From positions 43,332-107,331 of the forward strand of contig JBAXER010000001.1 in the NCBI GenBank assembly GCA_037140375.1: a stretch of 64,000 nucleotides of DNA, read 5' to 3'. The notes below the pieces were generated by a model. It worked only from the letters and a program-made list of their open reading frames with translations. It was not told the origin of the DNA and did no database searches. A program made the position numbers and the translations under genes. This stretch comes from WLMZ01 sp037140375 (GTDB taxonomy: Bacteria > Actinomycetota > Acidimicrobiia > Acidimicrobiales > Ilumatobacteraceae). Shown piece by piece: positions 8,005 through 16,715 of the stretch; positions within the stretch are counted from its first letter, which is position 1; the number at the start of each line of letters is the position of its first letter.

Positions 8005-8919
8005 ATGACTACAGAGATCGAGCGCACTCCAGGCGGAGCCATCATCATGAACGGCGCCGCCCTTCGCGACGACACGGTGCTGCGCCTGCGCGCCGAGATC
8101 GAAGCTATGGGTCTCAGCTACCCAACGGTATGCCTCGCCACCGTGCTCGTGGGCGACGACAAGCCCAGCCAGATCTACGTGCGCACGAAGCACAAGAAGG
8201 CCGCCGAGGCCGGCATGACTTCGACACATGTCGGACTCGCTATCGATGCCACTCAGGCCGAAGTCGAAGACACGGTACGCACGCTCGCCGCCGATCCATC
8301 CGTTCATGGAATCTTGGTCCAGTTGCCGTTGCCAGCACACCTCGACACCGAAGCGGTGCTCGATCTTGTGCCAGCCGAGAAAGATGTCGATGGCCTCACC
8401 GAGAAAAGCATGGGGCGCCTGATGCGCGGTCGTCCCGGCCATGTGCCATGCACGCCCAAGGGCGTGATGCGCTTGCTCGAGCGCTACGAAATCCCAACGG
8501 TCGGCAAGAAGGCTGTCGTCATCGGACGCTCGTCGCTCGTTGGTCTGCCACTCGCGGTGCTGTTCGCCCGTAAGGGCGTTGACTCCACCGTTACCTTGGC
8601 CCACTCACGCACAACCGATCTCGTCGAGGTCTGCCGCGACGCCGACATCATCGTCGGCGCTGCAGGCATGGCCCGCCTCATCACGGCCGCACATGTGAAG
8701 CCCGGTGCCACCGTCATCGATGTCGGCGTGTCACGCACCGAGTCGGGCATTGTGGGCGACGTCGACTTCGACAGCGTTCAAGCCGTTGCTGGGGCCATCA
8801 CTCCAATGCCTGGCGGCACCGGTCCGATGACCATCGCCTGTCTGCTCGAAAACACTCTTGAAGCTGCGCGCATGCTCGGCGCAGTTCCACCCGCCTCACC
8901 GACAAACAAAGGGAGGTGA
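8005..8919 (+). CDS. folD: Bifunctional methylene-H4F dehydrogenase / methenyl-H4F cyclohydrolase
   Basis: A 304-residue FolD. It oxidises methylene-H4F with NAD(P)+ and hydrolyses methenyl-H4F to 10-formyl-H4F. The catalytic region YVRTKHKKAAEAGM contains the conserved Tyr and Lys; VQLPLP, DVDGLT, the dinucleotide motif IGRSSLVGLP and PMPGGTGPMT are all present. An ATG at 8005 is chosen over an in-frame TTG four codons earlier. The C-terminal tail slightly exceeds the family core. Its stop TGA (8917-8919) overlaps the strong GGGAGGTG ribosome site of the formate dehydrogenase gene. It links MTHFR and the formate ligase in the methyl-oxidation chain. Confidence 0.96.
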   Translation: MTTEIERTPGGAIIMNGAALRDDTVLRLRAEIEAMGLSYPTVCLATVLVGDDKPSQIYVRTKHKKAAEAGMTSTHVGLAIDATQAEVEDTVRTLAADPSVHGILVQLPLPAHLDTEAVLDLVPAEKDVDGLTEKSMGRLMRGRPGHVPCTPKGVMRLLERYEIPTVGKKAVVIGRSSLVGLPLAVLFARKGVDSTVTLAHSRTTDLVEVCRDADIIVGAAGMARLITAAHVKPGATVIDVGVSRTESGIVGDVDFDSVQAVAGAITPMPGGTGPMTIACLLENTLEAARMLGAVPPASPTNKGR

Positions 8920-8922
8920 CTC

Positions 8923-10866
8923 ATGGCAACAAGACGCACCCCACGACCCGATTACGTTCGCATCACCGAACCCTTGGTTCGCGAAAATGGCGTGCTCCGC
9001 CCAGCAACTTGGGATGAAGCGCTCACTCGCGCCGCCGCAGGTTTTCGCCACGCAGTAGATACCTACGGCGAAAACGGCATCGGAGTTTTCTCGTGCTCAA
9101 AAGCCACCAACGAAATGAACTTCCTCGCTCAGAAGTTCACGCGTCAGGTGTTGGGCACCAACAACATCGACTCCTGTAACCGAACTTGACACGCTCCTAG
9201 CGTGGTCGGTCTGGCCACAGTGTTCGGTGCCGGTGGCGGCACATCTTCGTACCGTGAGGTCGAAGACACCGATGTGATTGTGCTCTGGGGCTCTAACGCC
9301 CGAGTCGCACACCCCATCTTCTTTCATCATGTTCTTCGCGGCATTCGCAATGGCGCCAAGCTTTTCGTCGTCGATCCCCGTCGCACCGATTCAGCGCGCT
9401 GGGCCGACCGTTGGCTTGGTCTTCATGTGGGTGCCGACATCGCGCTTGCCCACGCCATCGGCCGAGAGATCATCGCAGCCGGTTTGTACAACCGCGCCTT
9501 TGTCGAAGGTTCAACCACCGGCTTCGACGAATACCGCGCCGCGGTCGAACCATGGACTCTCGAGCACGCCGAAGTTGTCACGGGCGTGCCCTCCGACGCA
9601 ATCCGCGAACTCGCGCATGCCTTCGCTCGCGCCGACCGCGCCCAGATGTGCTGGACCCTTGGCATCACCGAGCACCACAACGGTGTCGACAACGTGTTGT
9701 CGCTCATCAACCTCAACTTGTTGTGTGGGCATGTCGGCCGTTTTGGCGCAGGCATCCAACCGCTTCGGGGTCAGAACAACGTGCAGGGCGGCGGCGACAT
9801 GGGCGCCATCCCCAACAAGATGTCTGGCTTCCAAGACATTCTCGACGCCGATGTGCGCCACAAGTTTGGCACCGCATGGAACTGCACTATTCAGCCTCAC
9901 TACGGCAAGCACCTCACCCAGATGTTCGAGGCAATGGAGCGCAAGGAAATGCGCGCTCTGTACGTAATTGGCGAGAACCCAGCTCAATCCGAAGCCGACT
10001 CTGCGCATGCGATTCACATTCTCGAGGGCCTTGAGCACATGGTGGTGCAAGACATCTTCCTCACCAAGACCGCAGAGCTCGCCGACGTGGTTCTGCCCGC
10101 ATCGGCAGCATGGTGCGAAACCGAAGGCACAGTCACCAACAGCGAACGACGCGTACAGCGAGTACGCAAAGCCATCGAGGCGCCCGCCGGCTCACGCGAC
10201 GACACGGGAATCATCATCGAGTTGGCTCATCGCATGGGCCACACCGAATGGCAGTACCCAACGTCTGAATCCATCTGGAACGAACTGCGCAGCCTGTCGC
10301 CGATGCATCACGGCATGTCATACGCGCGACTCGAAGCACTCGACGGCATCCAGTGGCCATGCCCCTCGAACGACACCCTCGAGCCTTCGTACCTGCACGG
10401 CCGGCTCTGGGCCGAGAACCCCGCCGATCGCGGTCGCCTCGCACCATTCAGCGCCGTGTCGTGGGCAGGCCCAGTCGACCTCATCACCGATGAGTTCCCC
10501 ATCCGCCTCACCACTGGCCGCCGTCTCGATTCGTACAACACCGGCGTGCAGAGCGGAGCCATTGCGTCTCCCCTACGTGAGGGCGAGACCCTCGACATGA
10601 ACCCCGACGACGCGATGCGCATGGGCATCGACAACGACGAGGTCGTGCGCATCACATCCCGCCGCGGATACATCGAGGCGCCTGTTCGTTACGACAGCCA
10701 CCTTCGTCCGGGCCTTGCGTTCATGACCTTCCATTTCCCCGACGAGATCGACGTGAACGTGCTCACCATCGAAGCCAACGACCCCAAGTCGGGAACCGCC
10801 GAATTTAAAGCCAGCGCAATCCGTGTCGAAAAACTCAACGCCCCTGTGCCAGTAGCTGGCGAATAG
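8923..10866 (+). CDS. Formate dehydrogenase catalytic subunit, selenocysteine-containing, lacking the N-terminal [4Fe-4S] domain
   Basis: Read through the in-frame TGA at 9187-9189, this is a 647-residue molybdopterin oxidoreductase. The TGA is codon 89 in the context SCNRT-U-HAPSV, exactly where formate dehydrogenases place selenocysteine followed by the catalytic histidine (H90). The frame is unbroken from 8923 to 10866, and a SECIS-like hairpin follows the TGA. The Mo-bisPGD-binding regions (VLWGSNARVAHP, VVDPRRTDSARWAD, GQNNVQGGGDMG, VIGENPAQSEAD) and the C-terminal domain (RLTTGRRLDSYNTG) are present. The usual first 60 or so residues with four cysteines for a [4Fe-4S] cluster are missing; that domain is the C-terminus of the protein at 12723-13595. 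GGGAGGTG lies six bases before the ATG. With the NuoE/F-like protein at 10868 it should form an NAD-linked formate dehydrogenase. FdhD and selenocysteine-insertion genes are not in the window. Confidence 0.93.
9187..9218 (+). promoter_or_regulatory. Selenocysteine UGA codon and SECIS-like hairpin
   Basis: TGA at 9187-9189 is followed after 12 bases by a hairpin: GTGGTC (9202-9207), loop GGTCT (9208-9212), GGCCAC (9213-9218). The stem is six pairs with one G-U. The GGUCU apical loop and roughly 11-12 base distance from the UGA match the known Escherichia coli fdhF element recognised by SelB. A competing hairpin, CACGC (9190-9194) with GCGTG (9200-9204), could also form. Confidence 0.85.
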
Positions 10867-10867
10867 C

Positions 10868-12712
10868 GTGGACCTCCGCTTCCCCAAAGAGGAGCCCACG
10901 CTCGCCGAAGTGCAAGCGCTCGATGCAGTGCTCGGCGAATCACACGTGGTCGAAGGCTGGCAGCGCGAGCGCGGTGGCGCTCACCTGGCCGCCGACCAAC
11001 GCCCACACCTCCTGGCAGCGTTACATGCGCTACAGAATCGAGTTGGCTGGGTGAGTCCTGGCGGTCTCGGCGAGTTGTGCCGCAGACTCGATGTGCCGCC
11101 AGCCGAGGCCTACGGTGTTGCAAGTTTCTACGCCATGTTCAGCATGGAAGAACGCCCGGCCCGCGTTGTGCACGTGTGTGCCGACCTCGCATGTCAGGTG
11201 CTCGGCGCCGGAGCGCTGCTCGATGCAGTGCAGGCCGAGTGCGGCAACCCGAGCCAAACCGGCGTGCCCGGAGCATGGCAGCCCAGCCCCTGCCTTGGCC
11301 TGTGCGAGCGAGGTCCAGCCATCCTCGTGACCGAAGCTGGCGACCCGGCTCACGAAGCCGTGATTGCGCCGGCCATCGCCACCGATGTGGCCGTTGCTTT
11401 GCGAGTCGGGCCAAAGGGCCTCGGCGCCGAAGCCCCGGTAGTTGCAGCAGTGCCGCAAGCCGCCACACCCCAAGGCGCTGCCGAACTCGTACTGCTCAAG
11501 CGGGTCGGCGTGGTCGATCCCTCGTCGCTCGACGACTATCGCGCCCACGGCGGATACGAAGCGTTGCGTGCCGCGTTTGCGATGGGCCCAACCGGAGTCA
11601 TCCGAGAAGTCACCGACTCGAATCTCGTTGGGCGCGGCGGCGCAGCGTTCCCGGCTGGCCGCAAGTGGGCCGCCGTTGCCGCTCAGCCCGTTCGCACGCA
11701 CTACCTCGTGTGTAACGCCGACGAAAGCGAACCCGGCACCTTCAAGGACCGCGTCATCATCGAGGGCGATCCCTTCTCTCTCATCGAGGCGATGACCATC
11801 TGCGCATTCGCCACTGGTTGCGAGCACGGCTTTGTGTACCTGCGCGGCGAATACCCACGTGCCCTCGAGCATCTGCAGCACGCCATCGATGCTGCACGCG
11901 ATCGCGGTTATCTCGGCACCAACGTGATGGGCCTCGGGTTTACATTCGACCTCACCATCGTTCGTGGCGCAGGCGCATACATCTGCGGTGAAGAGACCGC
12001 CATCTTCAACTCAATCGAGGGCTACCGCGGCGAGCCACGCAGCAAGCCACCGTTCCCTGTAGAGGTTGGCCTCTTTGGCAAACCCACTGTGGTCAACAAC
12101 GTCGAGACCCTTGTCAACGTTTTGCCCATCGTGCTCAACGGCGGCCCCGCATACGCCGCCATCGGCACCGCCGGCTCCAGTGGAACCAAGGTGTTCTGCG
12201 TGTCAGGTGCGGTCGCCAATGCAGGCGTGTACGAACTGCCCTTTGGCGCCACGCTTCGCGAACTCATCGATCTCGCCGGTGGCGTGCCCAACGGTCGTTC
12301 GCTCAAGGCAGTGCTGCTCGGCGGGGCGGCCGGATCATTTGTTCGCGCCGACGAAATCGATTTCCCGCTCACGCTCGAGGGCGCACGCGCCCACAACACA
12401 ACGCTTGGATCGGGCGTTGTGATGGTGCTCGACGACACCGTCGACCTGCCCACGTTCCTGCGCCGCATAGCTGCGTTCTTCCGAGACGAATCGTGCGGGC
12501 AATGTGTGCCCTGTCGCGTTGGCACGGTTCGCCAAGAAGAGGCACTGATCCGCATCACCCTCGGGCCTCGCTCAGCGGCCCAACACGAAGCCGATCTCAC
12601 GATCTTGCGAGATGTTGGTCGGGCCATGCGCGACGCCTCAATCTGCGGACTTGGGCAAACTGCCTGGAGCGCAATCGAATCTGCAATCGACCGCCTCGGG
12701 GCACTGCAATGA
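10868..12712 (+). CDS. NuoE-NuoF fusion, NADH-linked subunit of formate dehydrogenase
   Basis: A 614-residue diaphorase-type subunit. The NuoE-like part (about 30-170) has [2Fe-2S] ligands C104, C109, C142 and C146. The NuoF-like part (about 185-600) has the NADH/FMN site (GRGGAAFPAGRKW, then CNADESEPGTFKDR and GAGAYICGEETA) and a C-terminal [4Fe-4S] site (ESCGQCVPCR with the later CGLG). It passes electrons from formate to NAD+. GTG at 10868 follows the FdhA stop by one base, so the two are translationally coupled. Fused NuoEF subunits occur in some NAD-dependent formate dehydrogenases and hydrogenases. It physically separates the two halves of the split catalytic subunit, which are encoded on either side. 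Confidence 0.93.
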   Translation: MDLRFPKEEPTLAEVQALDAVLGESHVVEGWQRERGGAHLAADQRPHLLAALHALQNRVGWVSPGGLGELCRRLDVPPAEAYGVASFYAMFSMEERPARVVHVCADLACQVLGAGALLDAVQAECGNPSQTGVPGAWQPSPCLGLCERGPAILVTEAGDPAHEAVIAPAIATDVAVALRVGPKGLGAEAPVVAAVPQAATPQGAAELVLLKRVGVVDPSSLDDYRAHGGYEALRAAFAMGPTGVIREVTDSNLVGRGGAAFPAGRKWAAVAAQPVRTHYLVCNADESEPGTFKDRVIIEGDPFSLIEAMTICAFATGCEHGFVYLRGEYPRALEHLQHAIDAARDRGYLGTNVMGLGFTFDLTIVRGAGAYICGEETAIFNSIEGYRGEPRSKPPFPVEVGLFGKPTVVNNVETLVNVLPIVLNGGPAYAAIGTAGSSGTKVFCVSGAVANAGVYELPFGATLRELIDLAGGVPNGRSLKAVLLGGAAGSFVRADEIDFPLTLEGARAHNTTLGSGVVMVLDDTVDLPTFLRRIAAFFRDESCGQCVPCRVGTVRQEEALIRITLGPRSAAQHEADLTILRDVGRAMRDASICGLGQTAWSAIESAIDRLGALQ

Positions 12713-12722
12713 AGGGCCCAGC

Positions 12723-13595
12723 ATGACCTCGACCTATGAGACTCCAGTCGGCCTTCCTCGTCGCGCCGTCAGCATTCAGATCGACGGCAACGAGGTAAAG
12801 GTCAGCGAAGGCGCCACCATTCTCGACGCCTGCAAGGCGCACGGCACCGACGTGCCCACGCTGTGTTATGGCGACACACTCGATCCAGTGAACGCGTGCC
12901 GTGTCTGCGTGGTCGAGGTCGAAGGTAACCGAGTGCTTGTGCCATCGTGCTCGCGCAAGGTTGAACCTGGCATGGTCATCAACACCGACAACGAACGCAC
13001 ACGCCACTCGCGCAAGATGGTGCTTGAGTTGCTCGGCTCGTCGGTAGATCTCTCGGCGGCCCCGCTCGTTGCCGGCTGGAACGATCAGTACCAGGCCGAC
13101 CCCACGCGCTTCGGCGAATCGAAGACCGTGAAGCAGCCGGTGAAGATCGACAACGACCTGTACGTTCGCGACTACTCGCGATGCATCCTGTGTTACAAGT
13201 GCGTCGATGCGTGCGGCGAGCAATGGCAAAACTCATTTGCGATTTCTGTTGCTGGCCGCGGGTTCAACGCCCACATCAGTACCGAGTTCGATGTCGGGCT
13301 CCCCGACTCGGCCTGCGTGTACTGCGGCAACTGTGTTGAGGTGTGCCCCACTGGTGCCCTCATGTTCAAGACCGAGCACGACATGCGCGTAGCCGAGACG
13401 TGGGACGAAAGCGTCCAGCAGCAAACCACCACCATTTGCCCGTACTGCGGCGTTGGATGCAGCCTCACGTTGCACACCCAAGACAACACCATCGTGAAGG
13501 TCACGTCGCCGCACGAGTCTGCAGTGGGTTCCGGCAACCTATGTATCAAGGGTCGCTTTGGTTTCCAGCACGTGCAGACCCTGAAGCACAACTAG
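12723..13595 (+). CDS. Formate dehydrogenase iron-sulfur subunit carrying the displaced FdhA N-terminal [4Fe-4S] domain
   Basis: A 290-residue iron-sulfur protein. Domains in order: a NuoG-type [2Fe-2S] ferredoxin (C48, C59, C62, C76); an 8-Cys dicluster region (C154, C157, C160, C164 and C198, C201, C204, C208); then CPYCGVGC (C239, C242, C246) with C274 in LCIKGRFGFQ, the [4Fe-4S] motif that normally begins the molybdopterin subunit. The protein ends 13 residues after that cysteine, just where FdhA proteins usually continue into RL-PL-R-NG...WDEAL; that continuation is the start of the gene at 8923. No cysteine lies between 77 and 153, so the His/Cys3 cluster of FdsA/NuoG is absent. The ATG at 12723 is preceded by GAAGGG. 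It is expected to wire the Mo site to the NuoEF-like subunit. Confidence 0.9.
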   Translation: MTSTYETPVGLPRRAVSIQIDGNEVKVSEGATILDACKAHGTDVPTLCYGDTLDPVNACRVCVVEVEGNRVLVPSCSRKVEPGMVINTDNERTRHSRKMVLELLGSSVDLSAAPLVAGWNDQYQADPTRFGESKTVKQPVKIDNDLYVRDYSRCILCYKCVDACGEQWQNSFAISVAGRGFNAHISTEFDVGLPDSACVYCGNCVEVCPTGALMFKTEHDMRVAETWDESVQQQTTTICPYCGVGCSLTLHTQDNTIVKVTSPHESAVGSGNLCIKGRFGFQHVQTLKHN

Positions 13596-13631
13596 TCGTC
13601 CGCCAACTACCGCACTGACTAGTTTCGCTTC

Positions 13632-14945
13632 GTGAACATCGACGCAGCCATCGCCTTCGTCGAGGGACACATCGACTACGGCACATGGGCCGCTCGTTCG
13701 GGTCGCACCGGCAACGTTGAGTTGTCGCTCGACCGTATGCGGCGGTTCATCGAGTTGCTCGGCAACCCCCAAGTCGGCCTGCCCATCATCCATGTCACTG
13801 GCACCAACGGCAAGGGTTCTACGTCTCGGATGATCACACGACTGCTGATGGGCGAAGGCTTGCGCGTGGGCACCTACTCGAGCCCCCATCTCGCTCGCTA
13901 CAACGAACGCTTCCGTCTCAACGACATCGACATCGACGACACCACGTTGGCAGCGCTGCTCACCGCCGCAGCCGACGCCGAAGAACATCTTGGCGAGCGA
14001 CTGATGCCCTTTGAGGTGCTCACCGGAGCCGCGTACACATGGTTCGCGCAGCAGCGCGTTGATGTGGCCGTCATCGAAGTTGGCGTGCTCGGTCGCTTCG
14101 ACGCAACCAATGTTGGCGACGGCAGCGTCGCGGTTGTGACCAACATCGGGTTCGACCACACCGACGGCGAAGGCGATTGGCAGCAGCGAATCGCCGACGA
14201 GAAAGCCGGCATCGTCAAGCCCGGATCCCACCTCATCCTCGGCAGCATCGACAGTCGGCTTGAGCATGTCTTCGAAACGCAAGGCGCGGCCTCCATCTGG
14301 CGACTCGGACGCGAGATCAACACGGTCGCAGACAGGCCCGCAGCAACGGGCCGCAACGTCGCTGTCAGCACCCCTCTGCAGACTCTCGACAGCATCGAAC
14401 TCTCGCTGCACGGAGCACACCAGTCCACGAATTGTGCGCTTGCCGTGGCGGCAGCGTCAGCGTTTCTTGAGCGACCCCTTGAGCCAAGCTCTGCCCGCTC
14501 GGCACTTGCCGATGTGCGCATGCCTGCTCGACTTGAGACCGTGATGTTGCATCCACAAGTAGTCATCGACGGCGCCCACAACCCCGATGCCGCTCGCGCC
14601 TTAGGCGCCGCAATCCGCGATGGCATGCCCTGCGCTGGGCAGCGCACGTTGGTCATCGGACTCCTCGCCGGGCGCGACCCATCGGCGATGCTCGCCGCGA
14701 TCGACGCGTCAAACTTCGCCAACGTCATCGCCTGCACTCCCCCAACAGCACGCGCTCGGCCAGCCGCCGAGCTTGCCGCCGCGGCCGCAGCGCTTGGTTG
14801 CGCAGTTCGCGTCATCGACAACATCGGCGACGCGCTGCAGGCCGCCATCGACACTGCCGATTCGCTCGACCAGATCGTGGTGACCGGTTCGATCTATCTC
14901 GTGGCCGACGCCCGCGAATGGCTACTCGCTCGCGCCCACACCTGA
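13632..14945 (+). CDS. folC: Folylpolyglutamate synthase / dihydrofolate synthase
   Basis: A 437-residue Mur-ligase-type ATPase. The P-loop HVTGTNGKGSTSRM is at about residues 54-67, followed by YSSPHLARYNERFR, the Mg-binding EVGVLGRFDATN and NIGFDHTDGEGD, and the C-terminal DGAHNPDAARAL. The enzyme adds glutamates to folates, retaining them and raising enzyme affinity. It starts with GTG at 13632, 36 bases after the formate dehydrogenase genes, and a strong bidirectional terminator follows. Its position at the end of the C1 operon suggests folate supply is matched to C1 flux. Confidence 0.93.
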   Translation: MNIDAAIAFVEGHIDYGTWAARSGRTGNVELSLDRMRRFIELLGNPQVGLPIIHVTGTNGKGSTSRMITRLLMGEGLRVGTYSSPHLARYNERFRLNDIDIDDTTLAALLTAAADAEEHLGERLMPFEVLTGAAYTWFAQQRVDVAVIEVGVLGRFDATNVGDGSVAVVTNIGFDHTDGEGDWQQRIADEKAGIVKPGSHLILGSIDSRLEHVFETQGAASIWRLGREINTVADRPAATGRNVAVSTPLQTLDSIELSLHGAHQSTNCALAVAAASAFLERPLEPSSARSALADVRMPARLETVMLHPQVVIDGAHNPDAARALGAAIRDGMPCAGQRTLVIGLLAGRDPSAMLAAIDASNFANVIACTPPTARARPAAELAAAAAALGCAVRVIDNIGDALQAAIDTADSLDQIVVTGSIYLVADAREWLLARAHT

Positions 14946-14953
14946 CCCCCAGC

Positions 14954-14988
14954 AAGCGTCAGCGCACGGCATGCGTGCGCTGAGGCTT
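14954..14988. terminator. Bidirectional terminator-like hairpin (repeat copy 1)
   Basis: Arms AAGCGTCAGCGCACG (14954-14968) and its near-complement (14974-14988), loop GCATG, with a single G-G mismatch. It lies between the convergent folC and betA genes and touches the betA stop codon. The arm sequence recurs in the hairpin at 60044-60084. Confidence 0.75.
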
Positions 14989-16697
14989 TATGACGGTTCG
15001 CGACCCTCAGAGTCGTGGGCGTGGTGGGTGTCGTGGCGATAGAACTCGGCGTGCTCGGCCGGCAGCGGCTCGTTGCCTGCGATCAGGTCTGCGGCTTTCT
15101 CGGCCATCATCATCACCGGCGCATAGATGTTGCCATTGGTGACATAGGGCATCGCCGAGGCATCGCACACACGCAGGCCCTCGACCCCGTGCACCTTCAT
15201 GGTGAGTGGGTCCACAACCGACATTTCGTCGGTACCCATGCGGCACGTGCACGACGGATGCAACGCCGTCTCAGCGTCTTTGGCAACCCACTCGAGGATC
15301 TGTTCGTCGGTCTGCACCTCGGCGCCCGGCGAAATCTCACCCTTACTGAACGCAGCGAAGGCCTGCGCGCCGAGAATGCGACGAGTCACATGAATCGCTT
15401 CGATCCACTCGCGGCGATCTTGTGCCGTAGACAAGTAGTTGAAGCGCAGCGCTGGCTTCACGCGTGGGTCGCGTGAGGTGATCTTCACCGAGCCGCGTGA
15501 GTCGCTATACATCGGGCCGATGTGCACCTGATAGCCGTGTTCGATTTTCTCGCCGCCAGGTGGCAGTGAGCCGTCGTAACGGATCGCGATGGGAAGGAAG
15601 TGAAACATCAGGTTCGGATACTTCACGTCGTGGTTGCTGCGCACGAAACCACCAGCCTCGAAGTGGTTCGTGGCCCCCGCGCCCCTACGGAAGAACAGCC
15701 ACAGAAAGCCGATCCACGGGCGCTTCCACATCTTCAGCGACGGCTGTTGGGTCACCGGCTGCGAGCACGAGTGTTGGATGTACACCTCGAGGTGATCTTG
15801 CAGATGCTCGCCGACGCCAGGAAGGTGATGCACCACAGGGACGTTGAGCGCCTGCAGTTCGTCGCTGTTACCGACGCCGCTGAGCTGAAGCAGTTGCGGG
15901 GTGTTGATGGAGCCACCACAGAGAATGACCTCGCGCGCCATCACCTGCTGCGGTTTGCCGCGACCCTTGGTGAACTCGACGCCCGTGGCTTGCTTACCAT
16001 CGAACAACACGCGATTCACCATCGCCCGGCACAACAGATCGAGGTTCGGCCGCTTCAGCACCGGATACAAATAGGCACGAGCGGCACTGAGCCGGCGACC
16101 CTTCTTGATGTTGCGATCGAACTTGGCGAAACCCTCTTGTTGATAGCCGTTCACATCGCTGGTGATGGGATAACCGGCCTGCTGCACTGAGTCGAAAAAC
16201 GCGTCGAACAACGGCGAAGCGGCGGCGCCACGCTCGAGAACAAGTGGGCCCTTGGTACCGCGAAACTCGTCGCCCCCCGCCATACACGACTCCATACGCT
16301 TGAAGTAGGGCAGGCAGTGCGCATAGCCCCACGACTCCATGCCCGGGTCGGCGGCCCATCGCTCGTAGTCGAGCGGGTTGCCGCGCTGGAAGATCATGCC
16401 GTTGATACTGCTGGACCCGCCGAGCACCTTGCCGCGGGCGTGGTACACGCGCCGACCATTCATAAATGGTTCGGGTTCGGATTCGTATTTCCAGTCGTAG
16501 AACTTGCTGCCGATGGGAAAGGCAAGCGCCGCTGGCATGTGGATGAAGACATCCCACTTGTAGTCGCGGCGACCGGCCTCGAGCACCAGCACTGACTTCG
16601 TTGGGTCGGCGCTCAGCCGGTTGGCCAACGCGCAACCTGCTGAGCCACCACCGACAATCACGTAGTCGTATGTCTTACCTGTGAGGTTTCGAGTCAT
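14988..16697 (-). CDS. betA: Choline dehydrogenase (GMC oxidoreductase)
   Basis: A 569-residue FAD-dependent GMC oxidoreductase close in length to BetA. The ADP-binding motif VIVGGGSAGCALANRLS is at about residues 13-29, with GRDY-type second strand, ARGKVLGGSSSINGM (GMC signature 1) and GSINTPQLLQLSGVG (signature 2). The C-terminal HPSCTCRMG and NGNIYAPVMM provide the catalytic His and Asn. Choline dehydrogenases oxidise choline to betaine aldehyde, passing electrons to the respiratory chain. The ATG at 16697 lies 18 bases after the methyltransferase-family gene. The order betB, methyltransferase, betA on one strand and the betaine importer on the other supports a choline/betaine role. Related alcohol or glucose dehydrogenases are less likely. 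Confidence 0.88.
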   Translation of the reverse strand: MTRNLTGKTYDYVIVGGGSAGCALANRLSADPTKSVLVLEAGRRDYKWDVFIHMPAALAFPIGSKFYDWKYESEPEPFMNGRRVYHARGKVLGGSSSINGMIFQRGNPLDYERWAADPGMESWGYAHCLPYFKRMESCMAGGDEFRGTKGPLVLERGAAASPLFDAFFDSVQQAGYPITSDVNGYQQEGFAKFDRNIKKGRRLSAARAYLYPVLKRPNLDLLCRAMVNRVLFDGKQATGVEFTKGRGKPQQVMAREVILCGGSINTPQLLQLSGVGNSDELQALNVPVVHHLPGVGEHLQDHLEVYIQHSCSQPVTQQPSLKMWKRPWIGFLWLFFRRGAGATNHFEAGGFVRSNHDVKYPNLMFHFLPIAIRYDGSLPPGGEKIEHGYQVHIGPMYSDSRGSVKITSRDPRVKPALRFNYLSTAQDRREWIEAIHVTRRILGAQAFAAFSKGEISPGAEVQTDEQILEWVAKDAETALHPSCTCRMGTDEMSVVDPLTMKVHGVEGLRVCDASAMPYVTNGNIYAPVMMMAEKAADLIAGNEPLPAEHAEFYRHDTHHAHDSEGREPS

Positions 16698-16715
16698 AGC
16701 GATGCCTATCGAGTT

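Noticed and set aside
9187..9202. Frameshift or nonsense mutation splitting the formate dehydrogenase gene
   Set aside because: Both sides are in the same frame, the TGA is at the selenocysteine position, and a SECIS-like hairpin follows.
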